A stretch of 41,290 bases of DNA from a bacterium TMED217 (GTDB lineage: Bacteria; Fidelibacterota; Marinisomatia; Marinisomatales; UBA1611), in contig NHJO01000010.1 of assembly GCA_002169695.1 (NCBI GenBank), positions 2,653 through 43,942 of the forward strand, given 5' to 3'. Positions 32,349 through 41,249 of this stretch are shown here, piece after piece. Under the pieces are notes generated by a model. The model worked only from the letters and a program-made list of their open reading frames with translations. It had not been told where the DNA came from and searched no databases. Position numbers and translations under genes: made by a program. Within the stretch, counting starts at the first letter, position 1; each line of letters begins with the position of its first letter.

Positions 32349-34008
32349 TATACTAATAATTCTCTTTACTTTATTACTTGCTTGCAATGTGAATGTTGCT
32401 GATTTGAGACCTCATGGTTCCCAGACAGATACTCCTGAATTAACTCGAAATAATTACTTAATGGGATTTTTAAATGAATATCGAAGTTCATATGATGTAA
32501 CATATTACGATATTAACATTGACTTTGATATTGAAAAAAAATCAATTGATGGCTTTGTAACTATTAAAGCAAAAAGTCTTGATAATATTGATACTTTACA
32601 AGTTGATCTAGCAAAAAATTTAAATATTAAAAAAATTACTTATCAAAATAATACGGTTGAATACATTAGAGAAGAAGATGCTGTTATGATATTCTTCAAT
32701 GAAACTGTAGATAAAAATACATTGTTTGATTTTACAGTTCACTATAATGGAGTACCTCAAAGTGCTGATAATCCACCCTGGGCAGGAGGATTTACGTGGT
32801 CTAAAGATAAGAATGATAGGGATTGGGTAGCAGTCTCATGTGAAGGAGAGGGTGCAAGAATTTGGTGGCCTAATAAAGATCATATATCTGAAGAGCCAGA
32901 TAGTGTTAGAATGGCTTTCACTGTTCCGTCCGATTTAATGAGTGTTGCTAATGGCCAACTAAGAAGTGTGGTAGCAAAAGAAGATGGTAAAACTACATAT
33001 GAGTGGTTTGTTAACAATCCAATTAACAATTATAATATCTCTGTGCAAATCGGACACTATGTTGCTGTTCAAGATACATTTATAAAAAAAAGTACAATAC
33101 ATAATATGAATCATTATGTTTTAGACTATAATAAAGAAGTGGCAAAAAACTATTTTGTCCAGTCAAAAGAAGTCATACGTTTCTATGAAAAATACTTTGG
33201 CGATTATCAATGGTGGAATGATGGATATAAGCTAATTGAAGTACCATATTTAGGTATGGAACATCAGTCAGCTGTAACTTATGGAAATGGTTTTAGTATT
33301 TATAATGGCGTTAGAAGCAGCAGCTGGGCAATGTATGGAGTGATTGATCCACTCATCATTCATGAGAGTGGACATGAATGGTTTGGTAATAGCGTAACAG
33401 CAATTGACCCAACACATATTTGGATTCATGAAGGATTGCAAGTCTATTCCGAAGCATTATATTTTGAAGATAAATTCAATAGCTACCCCGTTAGCGTTGA
33501 TTATCTAAAAAGTATTAAATCAAGGATTCAAAATAAAATACCTATTGTGGGTCCAGAAGATGAAAATTATTGGGCCTTAAATGGTGATACCTATATGAAA
33601 GGTGCTTGGGTAATGCACACCTTAAGAAGTGCTATAAATAATGACTCTATTTGGTTTGAAATATTAAAAGAATTCATGATTGAAAATGCAAAGAGCCATG
33701 TTAATACAGAAGACTTCTTTGACAAAGTTGAGGAGAAAACTGGTACTAATTATTCCTATTTTTCAGAACAATATTTCTACAGTCCTAATCAACCTGAACT
33801 GGAGTACTATCAAACAGAGTCTAGTTTTTATTATAGATGGAGCAATGTTAATAACAATTTTATTATGCCAATGGGTATATTAGTTAATGGTGTCGAAAAA
33901 AGGGTTTTGCCTAATCAAGAATTTCAATCTTTTGACATAACAGAGCATTCAACTATAGAAGTGATGGACTGGAAATTCTATGTTAAACCAAAAGAATATA
34001 TTAGGTGA
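32332..34008 (+). CDS. M1-family zinc metallopeptidase, lipoprotein
   Basis: 558 residues starting at the ATG at 32332, which gives a lipoprotein signal with the lipobox LLLAC (Cys18). The protein is thus probably membrane-anchored facing the periplasm or surface. An upstream extension of the frame would add a second hydrophobic stretch and is unlikely. It has an N-terminal beta-domain (YYDINIDFDIEKKSIDG), the MEHQSAVTYG substrate motif, and the zinc site HESGH (344-348) with Glu367 18 residues further on, complete for M1. It would trim peptides for scavenging. The C-terminal helical domain is much reduced compared with full-length M1 enzymes. It is coupled to cysC by a 4-nt overlap. Confidence 0.92.
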   Translation: MKKKFSILIILFTLLLACNVNVADLRPHGSQTDTPELTRNNYLMGFLNEYRSSYDVTYYDINIDFDIEKKSIDGFVTIKAKSLDNIDTLQVDLAKNLNIKKITYQNNTVEYIREEDAVMIFFNETVDKNTLFDFTVHYNGVPQSADNPPWAGGFTWSKDKNDRDWVAVSCEGEGARIWWPNKDHISEEPDSVRMAFTVPSDLMSVANGQLRSVVAKEDGKTTYEWFVNNPINNYNISVQIGHYVAVQDTFIKKSTIHNMNHYVLDYNKEVAKNYFVQSKEVIRFYEKYFGDYQWWNDGYKLIEVPYLGMEHQSAVTYGNGFSIYNGVRSSSWAMYGVIDPLIIHESGHEWFGNSVTAIDPTHIWIHEGLQVYSEALYFEDKFNSYPVSVDYLKSIKSRIQNKIPIVGPEDENYWALNGDTYMKGAWVMHTLRSAINNDSIWFEILKEFMIENAKSHVNTEDFFDKVEEKTGTNYSYFSEQYFYSPNQPELEYYQTESSFYYRWSNVNNNFIMPMGILVNGVEKRVLPNQEFQSFDITEHSTIEVMDWKFYVKPKEYIR

Positions 34009-34625
34009 CTATTCGTAAAAAACCAGAAGTTATATGGCATGATACTACAATAAGTAGTCTTCATAGAGCAAACTTATTAAATCAGGTACCTTTTATTCTT
34101 TGGTTTACCGGTCTTAGTGCTAGCGGTAAATCAACCTTAGCAAATTTTGTAGAAAAGAAACTATTCCTGATGAATTATAAGACATACTTGTTGGATGGTG
34201 ACAATGTAAGGCATGGTTTAAATAAGGATTTAGGATTCAATGAGCAAAGCAGAATTGAAAATATTAGAAGAATAGGTGAAGTCTCTAAACTATTTCTGGA
34301 CTCAGGAGTTATTGTGCTAACAGCTTTCATTTCTCCTTTTAAATCTGATCGTCATTTAGCAAGGTCATTAGTTAAAAAAAAACAATTTATAGAGGTTTTT
34401 ATTGATGCGTCTCTTGAAACTTGTGAAAAAAGAGATCCAAAAGGTATGTATTTGAAAGCCAGAAATGGTGAGATTTCTAATTTTACTGGTATTAGTTCTC
34501 CTTATGAATCTCCTGAAAATCCAGAATTACATATTATAAATAATGAAATAACACTTGATGATGCATCAAACCAAATTATAGAATATTTAATCAAAGAAAA
34601 ATATATAAACAAAGAAGGTGTATAA
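34005..34625 (+). CDS. cysC: Adenylylsulfate (APS) kinase
   Basis: Phosphorylates APS to PAPS, the sulfate donor for sulfotransferases and the substrate for PAPS reduction. The 206 residues have Walker A GLSASGKST (36-44), DGDNVRHGL (64-72), IRRIGEVSKLF, FISPFKSDR (108-116) and EKRDPKGMYLKAR, all standard for CysC. The start codon is GTG, overlapping the peptidase stop (GTGA). The next gene's ATG follows the stop with no gap. ATP sulfurylase genes (cysD/cysN or sat) are not recognisable nearby. With the sulfotransferase-like gene at 30657 this hints at a sulfated product. Confidence 0.95.
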   Translation: MTIRKKPEVIWHDTTISSLHRANLLNQVPFILWFTGLSASGKSTLANFVEKKLFLMNYKTYLLDGDNVRHGLNKDLGFNEQSRIENIRRIGEVSKLFLDSGVIVLTAFISPFKSDRHLARSLVKKKQFIEVFIDASLETCEKRDPKGMYLKARNGEISNFTGISSPYESPENPELHIINNEITLDDASNQIIEYLIKEKYINKEGV

Positions 34626-34979
34626 ATGAAGTATTCTATGTTTGTTGGACGTTGGCAACCTTTACATAAAGGACATCTTTGGCTTATTAACGAAAGATTA
34701 AAAGAAGGTAAAAACGTTTGGTTGGCAATTAGAGATGTAAAACCAGATGAAAATAATCCTTGGACAGCCGAAGAAATTGAAAAAATGATACATGAAGGTG
34801 AATTAAAAGATTTAATATCAGATGGCAGGGTAGTTACTTCAATTATACCCGATATTGAGTCCATCAATTATGGACGAGGTGTTGGTTATGACATCATTGA
34901 ACATATACCACCAAATGAAATTGGCGAAATATCAGCAACTTCCATCAGAGATCAAATGAGAAAAGATGGAAAACTTTAA
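34626..34979 (+). CDS. Small HxGH-type nucleotidyltransferase
   Basis: 117 residues of the cytidylyltransferase/NMN adenylyltransferase fold. The nucleotide-binding FVGRWQPLHKGHLWLI motif includes HKGH at 14-17, and ISATSIR at 102-108 corresponds to the ISSTxxR motif, so both ends of the active site are present in a very compact protein. It starts at the base after the cysC stop, strongly suggesting one operon and a connected job. It is not a normal Sat-type ATP sulfurylase, which is much larger. Alternatives are an HldC-like adenylyltransferase serving the kinase at 35047, or a nucleotide-salvage enzyme. The substrate is unknown. Confidence 0.82.
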   Translation: MKYSMFVGRWQPLHKGHLWLINERLKEGKNVWLAIRDVKPDENNPWTAEEIEKMIHEGELKDLISDGRVVTSIIPDIESINYGRGVGYDIIEHIPPNEIGEISATSIRDQMRKDGKL

Positions 34980-35046
34980 AACATCAATTATATTTTAACA
35001 CATTAAGTTGGTAAAGTTTTTGTAAAAATACCTACGCTAATACCAT

Positions 35047-35985
35047 TCAGTAATTAGCCTTTTCTATTTCCTCTACTGTTATGGTAGCAGTGCCAGGTTT
35101 TCCTACAACAATAGCCGCTGCTGCATTAGCAATTTTTACAGATAACTCTATATCTTTTGTTTTAGCATATACAACAGATAAGACTGAAATTACTGTATCA
35201 CCAGCCCCCGTAACGTCTGGATTCTCGACCATATGGGCTTTCACATGTTTAACAAAATTATTTTTTCCAACAATTGTGATACCTTTGTCTCCTTTTTTTG
35301 CAACTATATAATCAAAATTATTTTTTTCAATCAGTTTATTGCAAGCATATACAAGTGATTTATCATCCTTAATATCAATGCTAGAAGCTTTCTTTAATTC
35401 GTTTAAATTTGGTGTTATAATATTAGCTCCTTGATAATAGTCGAAAGAAGCTTTCTTTGGATCAACAATTATATTAGCTTCGTTAGAGTCCGCATTTAAA
35501 TTACCTATTTCAAACCATAAATTATTTAATACTCCTTTATTATAATCTGATAATATAATGGTATCAAAATTATATGAACTGGGTTTTTGTTCTGCTTCAG
35601 CCTTGTATTGCCAACCTATTATCTTCTCTGTATCTAGTCTTGCGACCTGCTTACCATCTGAATAAATTCTTTGTTTTAAGGTGGTGGGATGATTATCAAT
35701 CAACTCTATTCCTTCTGTCTTAATACCTTCATTTTTTAAAATTGAAAGTAACTTTTTTCCCCAAATGTCATTTCCGATGCATCCTATACAGGTCACATTA
35801 GCTCCTATTGCACGTAAATTCATAGCTACATTACCTGCACCTCCTGGTATAGAATATTCTTCTTTTGGCACCACTACAGGTACTGGTGCTTCAGGAGATA
35901 TTCTATTTGATGTGCCGATGATATAATGATCAATCATGAAGTCGCCTATTAATAAAATATTTATATCTGAAAAATCTAATTTCAT
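35047..35985 (-). CDS. hldA: D-glycero-beta-D-manno-heptose 7-phosphate kinase (HldE domain I type)
   Basis: PfkB/ribokinase-family sugar kinase of 312 residues matching domain I of HldE (RfaE): LLIGDFMIDHYIIGTSNRISPEAPVPVV, the IPGGAGNVAMNL segment, ARLDTEK, and the DVTGAGDT anion hole with catalytic Asp. It phosphorylates C1 of heptose 7-phosphate in the ADP-heptose route to LPS core. The adenylyltransferase domain of fused HldE is absent, so HldC must be separate. The convergent mini nucleotidyltransferase (34626-34979) is one candidate, though its motifs are not HldC-typical. The ATG overlaps the gpmA stop by 4 nt. Confidence 0.9.
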   Translation of the reverse strand: MKLDFSDINILLIGDFMIDHYIIGTSNRISPEAPVPVVVPKEEYSIPGGAGNVAMNLRAIGANVTCIGCIGNDIWGKKLLSILKNEGIKTEGIELIDNHPTTLKQRIYSDGKQVARLDTEKIIGWQYKAEAEQKPSSYNFDTIILSDYNKGVLNNLWFEIGNLNADSNEANIIVDPKKASFDYYQGANIITPNLNELKKASSIDIKDDKSLVYACNKLIEKNNFDYIVAKKGDKGITIVGKNNFVKHVKAHMVENPDVTGAGDTVISVLSVVYAKTKDIELSVKIANAAAAIVVGKPGTATITVEEIEKANY

Positions 35986-36722
35986 TTTGATTTACCCTGA
36001 TTCATAACTATTTCTTGCTTTGCTTTTAATTCCTTTTCATTAAGTAAATACTCTTTACTTATTACGTTCAAGTCTTGATCTAAAGTATATATCAGTGGAA
36101 CTCCAGTAGGAATATTCACTGATATAATTTCATCATTTGATAATTGATCTAAAACTTTCACAATAGCTCTTAATGAATTACTATGTGCTACAATGAGATG
36201 GTTACCTCCATTTTTAATGATATTATCTTTATATTCTTTCCAAAATGGCTTTAATCGATCGATAACATTTTTCAAGCTTTCACCAATAGGTAAATTGCTA
36301 TCAATATCTTTGAACTTTTCATTTAGTTTTGGATGTCTTTCATCGTCTTCAGACAATAATGGTGGCGGTATATTATAGCTTCTTCTCCAAATAAGTACTT
36401 GATCTTCTCCATACTTCAAAGCTGTTTCAGATTTATTTAATCCTTGCAGTGCACCATAGTGCCTTTCATTTAAACGCCAATCATAGTGGATTTCTTTTTT
36501 AGGGAAATTGATAATATCCGTAACAATTTCTGTGGTTTCGGTTGCTCTATTCAATATAGAAGTATGTACGCTTTTTATTTTAATATCAGCTTTAATTAAT
36601 TGCTGACCCGAGAAAATAGCTTCTTTTATTCCTAAGTTAGTTAAAGAAACATCCTTCCAGCCAGTAAATCTATTTTCCAAGTTCCATTGACTTTCACCAT
36701 GACGGAGAAGGATTAACTTCAC
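35982..36722 (-). CDS. gpmA: 2,3-bisphosphoglycerate-dependent phosphoglycerate mutase
   Basis: Interconverts 3- and 2-phosphoglycerate in glycolysis. The 246-residue protein has LILLRHGESQWN with the phosphorylated His8, RFTGWKDVSLT, HTSILNRATET, WRLNERHYGALQGLNK (catalytic Glu), and AHSNSLRAI (second catalytic His), all standard for the dPGM family at normal length. It lies 6 nt after the SLBB exporter gene and overlaps hldA by 4 nt. A glycolytic gene within this envelope operon is unexpected by function, but arrangement by translation coupling is clear. Confidence 0.96.
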   Translation of the reverse strand: MKLILLRHGESQWNLENRFTGWKDVSLTNLGIKEAIFSGQQLIKADIKIKSVHTSILNRATETTEIVTDIINFPKKEIHYDWRLNERHYGALQGLNKSETALKYGEDQVLIWRRSYNIPPPLLSEDDERHPKLNEKFKDIDSNLPIGESLKNVIDRLKPFWKEYKDNIIKNGGNHLIVAHSNSLRAIVKVLDQLSNDEIISVNIPTGVPLIYTLDQDLNVISKEYLLNEKELKAKQEIVMNQGKSK

Positions 36723-36728
36723 TATATT

Positions 36729-38636
36729 CTAGTCAGTTTGATTATCAACTATTAAAAGAATAGCTGCTATGTTAGCTAATGTTGTTGATAAGTCAGATAT
36801 AAAGGCAGTGATATCAAATTCTCTTGGATTTGGATTAAGGGGTACAATAATAGTATCACCTGGATAAATGTTTTTACCGAGACCTAACAAAACTCTTCCA
36901 TTTTGTTCAATATTACCATTTGCCCTTTTTATATAAATTTTTCTATTTATAGTATTAGGTTTATTCCCCCCAGCAAGCTCTATATATCTTGGTAGGTTTG
37001 CACCCTTTTGATAGGTAATTAATCCAGGATTATAGACATTTCCTTCTACCCTAACTACATTCTCAAATGGAGAAGCTAAAATTACCGAATTAATTCCAAT
37101 TATAAAATCTAGGTCAACATTATTAACACTCTCTGAAGTAGTAACTATATTCCCTGCGTCATCCACTGCAGTGAACTCTTGTTTTAGAGTAAGATTTCTT
37201 TCTGAAGATAGTTCTGTTAAGCCGCCAGCAATATTCAATGCTTCGCGAACTGTTAAATCAGCAGTACTTAAAGGGTATGTACCTGGCTTAAAAACCTCTC
37301 CTTCAATACGATAAGTAAAATTATTTTTATAATTTATGTTTTCATAAACAAATATTTTATCATTTGCTATCAATTTAACCTTATCTGCATCTTCATAGGA
37401 TGTTGCTATTTGCTTGCTATAAAATTGATTTACATCTTGTCTTAAAATGATAATTTTATCTTCGCGGATAGTCTGTCTAAATAATGGATCATTAAAACCG
37501 CCTGCAATGTCTAAAACATCTTTTAGCGTAGTATTGATAGCAGGATATATTCCAGGAGACTTTACCCTACCATATAAAGTTACACTTAAATCAACAGGTG
37601 AAATAGAGGGCACATTTATTATATCGCCATTATTTAACATAGTTGATTTTCTATTTTTAAAATTTATTGCAACGCTAGTCCTTGCATTATCATCGGAAGT
37701 TCTTTCTTCAACTGGAATAATTTGATTCAAGATTAGAGTAGAAGATGCATTGCTAGCAAAACCAGAAGCATACATTATTATTTCAGCTATAGATTCGCTT
37801 GGCAACAATTCATATGTAGACGGTCTATTAACTGCTCCTGATATAGATATACGTTTTTTAACTGTTGGGATATGAATTACATCTCCATCTACTATTTTAA
37901 TACTAGAAAAATTATTTTTCCCATTCATAAAAAATGAGTAAAAATCAACAGTACTTATTATTTTACCTTCACGAATTAATTGTACTTTACGTAAAGAGCC
38001 GTTATTGTTTATACCTCCGGCCTGTACTATTGCTAAAAAAATATCGGAAAATGGATGGATAAGACTAATTCCTGGATTCGTAATTTCTCCAGAAAAATAA
38101 ATATTTATAGATTTTAACTTTCCGAGTTCAATTTTAAGATTTGTTGCATTGTCTTCATCTTTTAAAGTAGAATAAATTTTAGAAAGTTCCTCTTTGAGTA
38201 GTAATTCTGCGGACTTAAGTGTTTTATTAGATACGTTTATAAACCCAATACTTTCATAGTACAACATTCCATCTTTATTAATAGTAATAGTTTCTCTTGA
38301 ATTATTTTCTCCCCAAAGAGATATAGTAATTTCATCCCCAGGACCAAGCTTGTAATCAGCTGGAGTAGGTATATTATCAAAAAATGATACATCTTTCTTA
38401 AAATAGTTGTAACCAAAAAATGTAGATGGTTCTGTTGGTGATTCAGAAGATATTGATACACTCGTCAAATCAACTTCTAAATCTTTTTCCTCTGATACTT
38501 TTATATCAGAATCTTGTTTTAATTCACTCCTAATAGCATCTAATTGTTGATTGCTAAGCTTATTTATATCAGCTAATGATACTTGAGCAAATAAAATATT
38601 ACATAAAATTGGTAAAAAAATATATTTGTTTTTCAT
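36729..38636 (-). CDS. Polysaccharide export outer-membrane protein with SLBB domains (Wza-like)
   Basis: 635 residues with an N-terminal signal peptide (about 1-22, ending SLA) but no clear lipobox Cys, unlike Wza. The polysaccharide-export domain begins at YKLGPGDEITISLWG (95-109). At least five SLBB-type repeats follow, recognisable from ISGAVNRPSTY, LYGRVKSPGIY, IEGEVFKPGTY, VEGNVYNPGL and the earlier FSGEITNPG. A hydrophobic stretch close to the C-terminus (LANIAAILLIV) may be a membrane helix. It would form a secretin-like outer-membrane ring for capsule or exopolysaccharide. It is much longer than Wza (about 380), like multi-SLBB exporters. No Wzc-type kinase gene is next to it. Confidence 0.92.
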   Translation of the reverse strand: MKNKYIFLPILCNILFAQVSLADINKLSNQQLDAIRSELKQDSDIKVSEEKDLEVDLTSVSISSESPTEPSTFFGYNYFKKDVSFFDNIPTPADYKLGPGDEITISLWGENNSRETITINKDGMLYYESIGFINVSNKTLKSAELLLKEELSKIYSTLKDEDNATNLKIELGKLKSINIYFSGEITNPGISLIHPFSDIFLAIVQAGGINNNGSLRKVQLIREGKIISTVDFYSFFMNGKNNFSSIKIVDGDVIHIPTVKKRISISGAVNRPSTYELLPSESIAEIIMYASGFASNASSTLILNQIIPVEERTSDDNARTSVAINFKNRKSTMLNNGDIINVPSISPVDLSVTLYGRVKSPGIYPAINTTLKDVLDIAGGFNDPLFRQTIREDKIIILRQDVNQFYSKQIATSYEDADKVKLIANDKIFVYENINYKNNFTYRIEGEVFKPGTYPLSTADLTVREALNIAGGLTELSSERNLTLKQEFTAVDDAGNIVTTSESVNNVDLDFIIGINSVILASPFENVVRVEGNVYNPGLITYQKGANLPRYIELAGGNKPNTINRKIYIKRANGNIEQNGRVLLGLGKNIYPGDTIIVPLNPNPREFDITAFISDLSTTLANIAAILLIVDNQTD

Positions 38637-38676
38637 ATTTTGAATATAGTTTTAAATAGATTCTTTACAAACAGTA

Positions 38677-39702
38677 TTATATCGATAGCCATCTATTGTT
38701 TTTCAGTGTCCAATTAATTGTTTTTGTAAGTCTTTCAAAAGCTGAATGAGGTGTCCAACCCATATTAGCCATTTTGGATCCATCTAACGCATAGCGTAAA
38801 TCATGTCCTGGTCTTTGTGAGTGAAAATCTACCATATCATAGTTCAATTCTTTATTTTGCGTTTTAGCAATAAATTCTGCCAACTCGAGATTATTAATTT
38901 CATTTTTCCCTACAATATTAAATTTTTGACATTTTGCTCCCGTATTATCAGCTTTAATGCTAGAAATGTCATAATTATATAGAAACATGAGAGCATCTGC
39001 TACATCTTCTGCATGAATATAGTGACGAGAGCCTGCAATAGTTTTTTCTGAATTTGCATGAACGGTGACTGTCTGATTGTCGCGAACTTTTTTGATAACC
39101 ATTGGGATATACTTTTCAGGATTTTGTCTTTCTCCAAAAACGTTCATTGTATGTGTTATAAACGATGGCAGTCCATAGGTATTTTCAAAAGCTACTACCA
39201 ATTCTTCCGCTCCTGCTTTAGTCGCTGAATAAGGATTGGTAGAGTTATATCTGTCATTTTCTTTATAGTTAATACCATTGGGTGCTGGCCCAAAAATTTC
39301 ATCGGTACTAAAATATGCAAAATTTTCTAGATGATCTAGCTTTCTAGCATAATCTAATATATGAGCAGTGCCTACCATGTTATCCATTACAAATTCTAAT
39401 GGGTAGGAAATGGATCTGTCAACATGCGAACCTGCAGCAAGATGACTAATATAGTCTACTCTCCCAATAGTCGCACAAATTTCTGGATTCAATTGAGCTT
39501 TTAAATCATGATGTACAACCTTTACTCTTTTTTTATCAGATTCGGGATATTTATCTACCACCTCTTTAAGCCTATTTAAATTTCCACTAAAATCTAATCT
39601 GTCTAAAGTTACTATACTCCAATCAGTCGTAGATAAAATTTTATCTACAACATGGTGAGCAATAAATCCTGCTCCTCCTGTTATAAGAATAGTTTTACTC
39701 AT
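38677..39702 (-). CDS. NAD-dependent dehydratase, RmlB-like
   Basis: Extended SDR of 341 residues close to dTDP-glucose 4,6-dehydratase: GGAGFIAHH (Gly-to-Ala in the last position of the loop), TLDRLDFSGNLNRL, HLAAGSHVDRS, FSTDEIFGPAP (Thr-Asp-Glu triad), PYSATKAGAEE (Tyr/Lys), HTMNVFGERQ, and SRHYIHAEDVA. Some substrate-side residues differ from the rmlB at 27474-28517, so it may act on another nucleotide sugar. AGGA lies 6 nt before the ATG. It is the first gene of the 39702-to-35047 minus-strand group, 40 nt before the exporter. Confidence 0.88.
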   Translation of the reverse strand: MSKTILITGGAGFIAHHVVDKILSTTDWSIVTLDRLDFSGNLNRLKEVVDKYPESDKKRVKVVHHDLKAQLNPEICATIGRVDYISHLAAGSHVDRSISYPLEFVMDNMVGTAHILDYARKLDHLENFAYFSTDEIFGPAPNGINYKENDRYNSTNPYSATKAGAEELVVAFENTYGLPSFITHTMNVFGERQNPEKYIPMVIKKVRDNQTVTVHANSEKTIAGSRHYIHAEDVADALMFLYNYDISSIKADNTGAKCQKFNIVGKNEINNLELAEFIAKTQNKELNYDMVDFHSQRPGHDLRYALDGSKMANMGWTPHSAFERLTKTINWTLKNNRWLSI

Positions 39703-39853
39703 TATAGTCCTATAGTTGTATTACCAATTTAGTAAATAGCATATAAAAATAATAAATTTTTAGTATTAATCTAGCCTTTAATAAGAAAAAATTTCACATA
39801 GCTAAAAAAGTATTGTTCAGTAATTTTAAATTCTATTATTATCTTATTGCATA
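39703..39853. promoter_or_regulatory. Divergent region upstream of the RmlB-like and Wzi-like genes
   Basis: This AT-rich stretch of about 150 bp lies between two divergent genes and must hold promoters for both. On the plus strand TTGTTC (39813-39818) is followed by TTATTA after 17 nt or TATTAT after 15 nt. These are weak in such AT-rich DNA. No coding potential or strong inverted repeat was found. Confidence 0.3.
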
Positions 39854-39856
39854 GTG

Positions 39857-41110
39857 ATGATATATAAAAATCAAAGTTACTATTTGATGATTATTCTTTT
39901 TTTATCAAATTTAGCCTTTTCGCAAGAAAGGCGAGTAAAAGTTAGTATGCAATCTAATCCTTTAGAGTCTGGTTATTGGTGGTTAGAAAAAAATAATTTT
40001 GGCATCAACCCTTCTGCTTTAGATCTTGAAATAGATTGGCAATTAAATACCGTAAAAACGGAATATAAATCTCATTTTGTATATCAAAAATCAAACCAAT
40101 TATATTTAAAAGAATCTTATATTAAACACAATTTTTCAAATCAAACATTCTTAAGGCTTGGATTGTATTATAGAGATTTTAGTAAATATTTAAATGATGA
40201 GCTTAGTAGTGGATCAATGCTAATAAGTAAAAATGCTCAACCAATGCCTAAAATTGGTTTTGTAGCTTCAAAAACTCTTAGGAGAAACAAAAATTATTCA
40301 TTCGATTTTGGAATAGCGCACGGTTTTTTTGATAAAAGTGGAAGAGGTTTTGATAACTTTTATATTAAAGCTCCTTTTTTACATGAAAAATTTCTATACC
40401 TAAATATTCATAAAAACCAACGCAAAATGGGTATTGGTATTGTGCATGAAGCAATATGGTCTGGTTCTACTCCAGAATTAGGGCAGCAACCAAATACATT
40501 AAAAGATTTTTTTAAAGTTTTTATATCTGCTGATGGTGAATATATAGATGGTCCTCATGCAAATGCTTTAGGAAGCCATTTAGGTATATGGGATTTTTAT
40601 TATCAAATAAATACTGATGAAAAAATAATGAAGTTTTACTATCAACATTTCTTTGAAGATACTAGTAGTCTTAGATTTGCCAACAGTATCGATGGATTAT
40701 GGGGTATAGAGTTAGAAAATTATATACCCAATACTAATCTTCTAATTGAATATTTAGACACAACGCATTGTTGCTATAACCCGCCATATCAAGATGATAA
40801 CTATTATGCAAATTTTCAATATGTTGCAGGGTGGACGCATAAAAACTATGTTCTTGGTAATCCTTTTATTAGAAATACAGCAGCATTCAAAGAATTAATT
40901 AAAGTGTTTCATATAGGCATGAAAATAGATGCATCATCTCATTATTTTAAAATTCAATCATCTCGAAAAATAAATACCAAAGATACCGTTAAATATAAAA
41001 TTTCAGCAGGAAAGAAAATAAAGGACTCTCTTGAACTAAATATTTATATAGCAAATAATAATATTGATGATATTGGTTTTGGTGCCGGTATATCATATTT
41101 AATACAATAA
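39857..41110 (+). CDS. Wzi-like capsule assembly outer-membrane protein
   Basis: 417 residues from the ATG at 39857 (a GTG sits one codon upstream). It has an N-terminal signal peptide of about 22 residues ending LAFS, followed by many short alternating beta strands rich in aromatic residues as expected of a barrel. Segments GPHANALGSHLG, the FEDTSSLRFANSIDGLWGIELE stretch and GNPFIRN resemble the Wzi family, which holds capsule at the cell surface. It is divergent from the SLBB exporter group, which fits a shared role in surface polysaccharide. The family call rests on these segments and context; a different porin-like role is possible. Confidence 0.75.
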   Translation: MIYKNQSYYLMIILFLSNLAFSQERRVKVSMQSNPLESGYWWLEKNNFGINPSALDLEIDWQLNTVKTEYKSHFVYQKSNQLYLKESYIKHNFSNQTFLRLGLYYRDFSKYLNDELSSGSMLISKNAQPMPKIGFVASKTLRRNKNYSFDFGIAHGFFDKSGRGFDNFYIKAPFLHEKFLYLNIHKNQRKMGIGIVHEAIWSGSTPELGQQPNTLKDFFKVFISADGEYIDGPHANALGSHLGIWDFYYQINTDEKIMKFYYQHFFEDTSSLRFANSIDGLWGIELENYIPNTNLLIEYLDTTHCCYNPPYQDDNYYANFQYVAGWTHKNYVLGNPFIRNTAAFKELIKVFHIGMKIDASSHYFKIQSSRKINTKDTVKYKISAGKKIKDSLELNIYIANNNIDDIGFGAGISYLIQ

Positions 41111-41249
41111 ATATTTAACTATTTAATATGTACTATAATTAATAGTTGCGGTTCTTCAATAAATAGGCCAAATTTGCGGAGAGTACATAGCTTGTATTCT
41201 TAAGTTAATATATTAATATATGAAGATAACCGAGAAAAAGGAGTTAAAC
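41111..41249 (+). promoter_or_regulatory. Intergenic leader before the last, partial gene
   Basis: This 139-bp region has a perfect 12-bp palindrome TTAATATATTAA (41205-41216) and a good ribosome site AGGAG (41239-41243) 6 nt before the ATG at 41250. No clear intrinsic terminator follows the Wzi-like gene. The palindrome may be chance in AT-rich sequence. Confidence 0.3.

Noticed and set aside
34980-35046. Intrinsic terminator between the mini nucleotidyltransferase and hldA
   Set aside because: A GGTA...TACC pairing with T/A runs exists, but the stem is interrupted by several mismatches and is AT-rich, so it is not a convincing terminator.
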